Shown here: one piece after another, positions 57,766-64,000 of the stretch
Layout: each line of letters begins with the position of its first letter
Position numbering within the stretch: the first letter of the stretch is position 1
The notes under the pieces: model-generated
Database searches by the model: none
Seen by the model: only the letters and a program-made list of their open reading frames with translations
Told to the model about the DNA's origin: nothing
Translations under genes and position numbers: made by a program
Assembly (NCBI GenBank): GCA_013176395.1
Contig: JABMLP010000033.1
Location: 62,001 to 126,000, forward strand
Length of the DNA: 64,000 bases
Reading direction: 5' to 3'
Source: Venturia oleaginea
Taxonomy: Eukaryota; Ascomycota; Dothideomycetes; Venturiales; Venturiaceae

Positions 57766-58895
57766 GTCGGCGGATGTAGCGTTCTTATGTGATGATTTGA
57801 ATAAGCTTCGAACGTTATGTGAAAATTTGCTGGGTGTCCGTCAGTCATGTTGATGACAATGTGTGAGAGCAAACAATGAGGAGATAGATAGCTTGCAAAC
57901 GGGGTCGATATGGTGGCAAAGAAAGCGTATATATTGAACCATATGAATGCAGCGCTTTATAAGTATGTTCGGTGTGTTTTCGCACATTCAAGGTTGAATA
58001 AAGGGAATCTGAGTCTAACACTTATGTTGCACTTACTTGGGTTATCTTCAGTGACAGCCACTGCCTTGTTATCATGGAAGGGGCCTTCTGTTCTCATAAT
58101 AAGTGCCCCAAGTGAGTGTGAATAATTGAAAGATGCCCGAAATGCCGGATCTAGGTGATTCTGTTGCGCAAAGTGGTGATCGCTTTCGTTTTCAGAAGCT
58201 GCTGGCTTGACGAAAATCTGTCAGAAGTTTGGGTTGAGAATCACGGCGAGAACCTGCGGTGCGACAGAAGACAGCTACTTTGACAAGGTGATAAGGCGAG
58301 CAGGTATGATTGTGGTTATAGCGGCAGGGAACCACAGTCAGCGCTTTTCATATCAGTTCGTCCAGATCAGGTAGCAAACGCAGATACGTGGATTCTAGTA
58401 TCATATCGAGAAGATTTGTTGTTCGCGCTGGATGTCTCCACGAAGAGAGTCGGACTCGAATGATTGCCGTTACAACGCGAGAGCGAGGATAGAGCGAGGA
58501 TGTAGGTGTAGTTATTGATAATTGCCTCTACTCTGCCTCGACGAGAATCTGTGTATGTCTGCGTATGTCTGCGTATATCTGCGTATGGGCGATGGATGAA
58601 GATGCTTGTGGATGCCAGTGTTTTCGCTTGATTGCCTTGTTGTCCTTGCAGAACTTGGCGTCTTTTCGTCTCCTGGCACAACGGGGCGAGACTCAGCTTC
58701 CTCCTCTATCTAGCATACACTTACTCATTCAACCACGCATAAATCTCACAGATCGCTCTTTCATGAGGCATATCATTATTAACACCAGCGAACACCACCC
58801 GTAGTAAGGACAACGGGCGTTTGCTGCTGCGCCCCGGCCTACGAGCCACCAACACAAGGGGCCCTCTTAACCCTCACGGAGAACAACAAGCCACG
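57766..58895. other. Divergent promoter region between the hypothetical gene and CHS7
   Basis: 1.1 kb between divergent genes, with no recognisable gene. A 12-bp-period repeat (TGTCTGCGTATG and variants) lies at about 58553-58590. The last 100 bases are the CHS7 leader. Confidence 0.5.
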
Positions 58896-60000
58896 ATGGG
58901 CTTCGGCGACTTCGATTCATTATGCCACCAAGCCGCGCTGCCTATATGTTCCGTGGTGGGAAAGAGCGGCTTGTTGGGGTCAACAGGCATAGAAACGCAA
59001 TGCTACTCGAGATCCATTGAGCTGGCGAACACCATCATATTCCAGGGCGCTACCGATTTCATGCATATTCTGGCTCTGGTCATGACAGCAATCATGATTA
59101 TCCATGTGCGGTCAAAATTCACAGCTGTTGGTACGTTCCGAACCCTCTTGACACTCTTTGCGCCTGCTAATACAAATCACTTAGGCCGCAAAGAAATCAC
59201 CACCTTTTTCTACATCTACATGGCCCTTACCTGTATCTCCTTGGTCCTCGATTCTGGCGTCGTTTCTCCGGGCTCTGGCGCATTCCCATATTTCGTCGCC
59301 GCTCAAAATGGCCTCTCCTCCGCCCTATGCGTCTCCCTCCTCATAAATGGCTTCGTTGGTTTCCAGCTCTACGAAGACGGCACAACTCTATCAGTCTGGC
59401 TATTGCGTTTCTGCTCCGTTGGCATGTTCATCATGACTGGTGCCATTTCTCTCCTAACCGTCAAAGGCTGGGCTGGACTTTCACCAACCAACACTGTTGG
59501 TCTCTTTGTTGTTCTATACATTTTCAACGGCATTTTCCTTCTCGTCTACCTCATCATGCAGATATTGCTTGTTACAAACACTCTCCAGGACCGCTGGCCA
59601 ATTGGAGACATTGTCTTCGGCGTCTTCTTTTTCGTAATCGGCCAGGTCATTCTTTACACCCTCGCAAACAGCATCTGCGAGGCAATCAGCCACTACCTGG
59701 ACGGTCTGTTTTTCGCCACGACGTGCAACCTCCTCGCAGTCATGATGATCTACAAGGTGAGTTCCGTCGCCACTTTTGGGCCGAGGACTCTAGCTAATGC
59801 GACCACAGTATTGGGACTCAATCACCAAGGAAGATCTCGAATTTAGCGTTGGCACAAAGATGAACAACTGGGAAGTCAAGGAACCATTCTTGTCCGACGC
59901 CGACCGACCCAATACGCTGTATGGGGATCAGCCCGAATACAACAGCAGTTTGTACACCCAGCCCGTGCATCATCGCGTCTCCGGCTACGATCGCTATTAA
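58896..60000 (+). CDS. CHS7: Chitin synthase export chaperone Chs7
   Basis: Three exons, 58896-59130, 59185-59756 and 59809-60000, encode 332 residues. The two introns are 54 and 52 bp, both with GCTAAT. Chs7 is an ER membrane protein needed for folding and exit of chitin synthase III (Chs3), so it serves cell-wall chitin synthesis. The N-terminus [21 protein letters not shown] with paired Cys is highly characteristic. Six or seven membrane helices follow (for example [33 protein letters not shown] and [20 protein letters not shown]). The cytoplasmic tail has [12 protein letters not shown] and ends in a Tyr-rich stretch ([10 protein letters not shown]). The length fits fungal Chs7 (about 315-340). 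Intact. Confidence 0.93.
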
Positions 60001-60769
60001 GGGTCTGAAATATATCGTGTACAACATCGGGTTGGGTTTTTGGGTAGCATTTTCTACGGCGTTTTAGCATTGGCAAAGAATTGGATTCACAGCGTGGGTA
60101 GCAGAGGAATAACGATTGCATGGTTTAGAGCGTGGCGTTTTGTGGAGGATGTAGTGAATGGGATCATTATTTTGGCATTGTTCCGCCTTCTCAATTTCGT
60201 ACATAGATGATCGAGTACACACTCCTAGGATAATTTTTACATTACTCAAACAATCTTCGGTGGCCGGCATGGACCCGTATGTATGCGAGTGTGCATTCTC
60301 GAGTACTCCAATACCCAGGTTACGGGTATCCCCGAGAATGGCAATGTAATGCACCATTCCGATCTTGCATGTATCCAGATATATCTCTTTGCTTGCTCCT
60401 AACTGCGGGACTCAATATCTTGTCCTGGAGGAGGTCGATATATTGACATGTCCGCCTTATCCTTTTACCATTCAGTGAGAAGAAGTTCATCTCTGGATTA
60501 CTTGTTCCACTATTTTAGCTGTATTATTCCAATTTCTGTTTCTGTAAAGCCTACCATGTAAAAGCCTTATTCTCGATCTCGTTGTTTCTCCCACATGTGA
60601 AAAGATGGATTAAAGGTTGTAGGACTGGCACGGAAGAAGACGATGTGTTATAGTACTGCTTTGTGATTGTCAAGGAAAGTCGTTCAGCGTGTTTTGGTGA
60701 TGCAGCTTTTCAAACCGAAATACCCAGCCAGCATACCTCACATGTGTTTGAAAACTGCATAGCCATCGC
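60001..60769. other. Convergent intergenic region between CHS7 and the amidohydrolase
   Basis: 3' flanks of the two genes. No gene, repeat or RNA recognised. Confidence 0.5.
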
Positions 60770-62181
60770 TCAAATCTTCCCCTCCCAATCGACTGACAGA
60801 ATCCCTTCCCTCCACACCCCTCTGATATTCAAGGTGTCGTCGATTTGCGCCAACGGATTCCCTTCAACGAGGAGGAGATCGGCATTTAACCCTTCTGCGA
60901 TTCTTCCTCGGTCATCGAATTTCATCCGCCGAGCTGTGACGCTCGTTGCTGAACGAAGGGCTTCAAGAGGCGTGAAGCCGCATTTCGAGACGAAAAGGAA
61001 GAGTTCCTGGTGTAGAGAGAGGCCCCACGCTGTCCCCACGGCCGGTTCGGCGGAATCAGAACCACTTGTTCAATTACCATTTGTGCAAGGGAAGAGGGTG
61101 AGGAAAGGGAGAAAGAAAGCAAGGATGTACTAACCAAATAATATCAATACCCGCGTTCTTGAGTTGACGGACAGCCTCATAAGCATATTCAACTTTACTC
61201 CCCTCCTTCTTGAAGTCCATACACTGACACATCCTCTTCCTCTCCACCTCCCCTAAATTTCCCTCAGCCCTGGAATCATGCGCATACCTCTCCGCCAATT
61301 CCTTCCCTTCCGTCGTCAAACTCCCAATAGCAGCTAACGTCGGATTCAAAAAGGCATTATTCGTTCTGTACGCTTCTATCAACTCCTTGGTTGGAGGCTG
61401 ATCGTAAAATGCGTGTGCCAAGCCATCGATACCGCAGGAGAGGATTTCGATGTGGTCGTTCATTGCAAGGGCGTGAGCGAGTGTTATTTTTCCCGCTGCG
61501 TGGGACATATCGATGGTAGTTTTTTGGAGGGCGAGGGAGGGTTTTGTGAATTCTGCGCCCATTGCTGCGCCGGATTCGTGCATTAGCTTTATATAGTCGG
61601 CTCCATTCGCGATATTTTCCCTCAGATAATCGTGAACATCTTCTTCTGTGCGGAGACGTGGCCATTTGGCTATTTCTGCTAGCATCTAAATGACCTCCTC
61701 GTTAGACTTGGTATCTCCTAATGCTCTCAAGATGATCAAGATTAGGACGAAGCTCTTGACTCACCTCGGGACTTTTGTTATGCGCAAGCACAACGGGAAC
61801 AGGCCATCCATTCTCAATCGTCGCCGCGATCCCCGCACACTTGAAATCAGCTCCCTCCTTTTTGAAACCCTCTTCAGCAACAGCTTGCTTGATCTTCAAG
61901 AACGAATCGACTTCATTATGGAGATCCATAATCGTGGTCACACCGAAGCGAAGGGCTTGTTTCAGAGCATCTACATTTCCGCCGTGGAGGTGGTTATGTG
62001 CGTCGATGAGGCCGGGCAGGAGGGTATGGCCAGGTTTGGAGATTGTCTTGATATCAGAGGAATTGGAGGGCGATCCGACGCCAAAAGATGATATTTTTCC
62101 AGATTCGACAAGGACGTAGCCATTTTCAATTTCGTCGTGGCCGTCGAAGATACGAACCTCGCGGATTATGAAGGAGGACAT
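60770..62181 (-). CDS. Amidohydrolase-family metal-dependent hydrolase
   Basis: Three exons on minus: 62181-61765, 61685-61135 and 61064-60770, giving 1263 nt, 420 residues. The introns are 79 and 70 bp. The family has a TIM barrel with one or two metals and hydrolyses C-N bonds in rings or side chains. The metal-binding HxH is His62-Asn-His64 in GLIDAHNHLHGG. The Lys of YIKLMHESGAAMG, the His of TLAHALAMN and the Asp of CGSDSAEPAVG complete the usual set. The C-terminus keeps the GFTPLEALRSATSVTARRM helix and the ADLLLVEGNPL strand typical of imidazolonepropionase-like members. No signal peptide. The substrate cannot be predicted. Confidence 0.85.
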
Positions 62182-62699
62182 TTTCGTATTCGGTTGACGT
62201 TGACTTTTGCTTCGAGTGCTGTGGACTTTGAATAAGGGTGAGTGGTAGAAATATGAAATTTAAGGTAGGATTGATCAAGACTCAATTACTCGTCAACAAG
62301 CTCTTGTTCTTGACGGCGGGTTGGAGCAGAAGTAACGATCGGAATCCCTAGAGATCAGAGAGCAAAAAAAGGAAAGGAGTGCGTGACAGATGAAGAGGAA
62401 TAATAAGCCTGTTGCAGTCCAGCCTCACATCAGAGCTTTCTCAATAGATTAGATTCGGATTACTTGAAGATGTGCAGGATGAAAGTGCAAGGCAAAAGGT
62501 ATTCAAGAGAGGATACAAGAGGTGGTCCGAAGGTACAGCATGAGGTCCGAAATCGTTGGATGAGACGAGAGGGGTGATTGGTCAAGCCCGCGACTAGAGC
62601 TGCAGGGTCGAATCCGGATTATGACGCTGGGGATCCGCTACGGCTCCCGAGACACGCAGACACGCAGACACGCAGACACGCAGAGCCAGCGGATACTAT
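62182..62699. other. Intergenic region with a short tandem repeat
   Basis: The promoter of the amidohydrolase gene and the 3' flank of the deaminase-like gene. ACACGCAG-containing 10-bp units (four copies) run at 62651-62684, 16 bases downstream of the next gene's stop. Confidence 0.5.
62651..62684. repeat. 10-bp tandem repeat, about 3.5 units
   Basis: Direct repeats of GACACGCA with CA joins, 10-base period, in the 3' flank of the adenosine-deaminase-like gene. Confidence 0.7.
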
Positions 62700-63620
62700 T
62701 TAAAGCCTGTTGTTCCCAACCTCCTCTCTGAGCCTTTTATAAACCTGCCGCAAGCGCGCTTTCTCGTCCTCGCCCGCAAAGGTAATGTCAACGACACCTT
62801 CGCAAAGTGTGACAATATCTTCTTCGCATAGGTTGAAGTGCTCCGCAGCAAGGGCGTATTCTTTCGAGAGAGGACTGCAGAAAACACCCACGTCGTCCGT
62901 CTATTCAAGTCAGCCACCATCTTATCTGCGAGGAGAAAACAGCTCACGCAAAGCGCTACACCAGCATGATTATCCTTCCACCACCCAAAATGGTGATCAC
63001 CATACGATCCTGTAATCATCTTAGCATGGACATTGCAGCTCAGGCAGAGCTCAACGCCAATTTTCCTCTTCACGATTTCCTTCTTCAAATCATCGTGGAC
63101 ATTGATGACATGACCGAGCCTGTCGGGTTGCCAACTCAGCAGCATCCACAATTCCTTATCCGAAGAAGAGATTGGAGCTTCAGCAAAATGAAGGGTGATT
63201 TTCAGTCCAACCTTCTGAGCCCTTTCAAATGCGGGTGCGAGATGATCGATAGGAACCCTGGCTGGGTCACCACAGAGGTCGACAGCACAAACACCTCGGC
63301 TGTGAAATGCTTTGGCGAGCTCAATCACTTCGTCCGCCTGCTCGAGGGTGTTTCTTCGATCCACGGAGAGGATTAAGCCGGTGCGAAGTTGATGTCGAGG
63401 GTTTTGCTCGTACTCCTTGATGCAATCAAGAACAGTCTCAACATATTTCTCCTTTGTAATATCTTGTTGCGGGATTGCCCTCGGCGTCGTTCTCAATTCA
63501 AGATATATCACACCATCTGCCTCGAAATCTGCAAGGGTCTGGAGTGTGCTGAAGCGTATGCTGTCGAGATCGGAGCAGAGTTTGTAGATGTATGACGAAA
63601 ACAGTGGAAAGAAGCTGTGT
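62700..63620 (-). CDS. Adenosine-deaminase-like protein (ADAL/N6-methyl-AMP deaminase type), N-terminus missing
   Basis: Two exons are clear: 63620-62948 and 62900-62700 (47-bp intron), about 291 residues after a 3' splice site (TTGACTTGGCAG) at 63621 upwards. ADAL enzymes deaminate N6-substituted AMP to IMP in the cytosol. The sequence starts with FFPLFSSYIYKL, then VIYLELRTTPRAIP, the catalytic-region ITLHFAEAP, RLGHVINVHDD, ELCLSCN, HHFGWW and the metal-binding TDDVGVF near the end. All of these fit ADAL. The first metal motif (LHxHLxGS) should be in the exon just upstream, but there I find only LHQCHLVDS (about 63665-63691) with one residue too many and stops around it. The gene is therefore either truncated, has a long intron into unseen sequence, or carries a sequence error. 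Confidence 0.75.
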
Positions 63621-64000
63621 CTGCCAAGTCAATGATTTGCACTTTATTATTCTCCGAAGTGTGGAATCGACAAGGTGGCATTGGTGCAATTGCGCGTTGT
63701 GTTAATCTCGAGGAAACAACCGATCAGGGAACCCGTCTGTTGAATGACCAAATTATTCCGATTCTCTGGCCCGTGTATTTGATCGACAAACGCCACGAAC
63801 GATCGATTCCCGGCTCGATTGATCCAATAACTTCAAATTGTTTCGCATCATCGAGAGTTGGAGGCCCTCGTCTTTCCGTGGCTTGACGGCTTCTTGCGCT
63901 TTAGGAGACGACTTTGAGATCAGAGGCGATGACCGACTTGGTAAAATCCAAAAGTTTACTACCAACCTTTTATTACCGGAGATGAAGAGGACGAACTCTG
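63621..64000. other. Upstream region of the deaminase-like gene; expected first exon not found
   Basis: Should contain the N-terminal exon with the HxH metal motif but shows none with a clean frame. On minus, a 71-codon frame (63753-63965) has no similarity that I recognise. The window ends here, so the true exon may lie beyond. Confidence 0.4.

Noticed and set aside
62590..62625. B-box-like GGGTCGAATCC suggesting a tRNA
   Set aside because: No A box at the right distance and no pairing acceptor stem.
62651..62684. Short direct repeats resembling a CRISPR array
   Set aside because: Ten-base tandem units without spacers in a eukaryotic intergenic region; a simple tandem repeat.

Overview
This window is nuclear DNA of a filamentous ascomycete (Pezizomycotina). 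The protein-coding genes are split by many short GT-AG introns (about 47-210 bp) with CTAAC/CTGAC-like branch sites. The gene set is typical of filamentous fungi: a C2H2 plus fungal-trans regulator, a CFEM protein, a CHS7-type chaperone, a secreted polygalacturonase and a short kinesin-3-like motor. A leotiomycete or close relative is my guess from overall protein character; I cannot prove it from one window. Exon structures below were read by eye; every spliced model quoted as complete sums to an intact reading frame.

Layout, left to right. 1-2770: the 3' end of an unknown acidic fungal protein, then a TRAPP subunit (TRS31/TRAPPC5 type). 2771-7762: a repeat island with two internally deleted Fot1/pogo DNA transposons (one carrying a solo LTR with a perfect 5-bp target duplication) and a separate LTR-like sequence. 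7763-29611: a gene-rich block with an endopolygalacturonase, VAC8 (nine exons), TRM3 facing a kinesin across a 115-bp shared promoter, a single-pass membrane protein with a GC-AG intron, and a C2H2/fungal-trans regulator. 31.2-39.5 kb: a decayed Ty3/gypsy chromovirus. It was hit inside its integrase region by a deleted Fot1 element, a 52-bp perfect hairpin and a 1.14-kb insertion with a 15-bp target duplication and an (AATC)n tail. An intact antisense ORF at its 3' end encodes a GAL4-type Zn2Cys6 cluster plus a coiled coil. 40.4-49.6 kb: a CFEM membrane protein, an F-box-like protein, a tRNA-Ser(AGA)-like gene and CDC48. 50-54 kb: a Tad-like LINE remnant and a nearly full-length but broken Fot1 element. 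54.7-64 kb: a MITE beside the TATA box of a PEBP gene, an unknown two-exon gene, CHS7, an amidohydrolase, and an adenosine-deaminase-like gene that lacks a recognisable N-terminal metal motif.

Most genes are housekeeping genes of membrane traffic, RNA modification or protein turnover (TRAPP, VAC8, CHS7, CDC48, TRM3, kinesin). They share no operon-like logic, as expected in a fungus. The polygalacturonase and CFEM genes, the two most likely to matter at the cell surface or with plant material, both lie next to repeat islands.

The two most unusual signals are these. First, the T arm of the tRNA-Ser-like gene is interrupted by a 57-bp segment with all the marks of a spliceosomal intron (GTAAGT, GCTAAT, TAG), inserted at an AGGT site that appears on both sides. 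Second, the chromovirus has rotted but its antisense Zn2Cys6 ORF has not.
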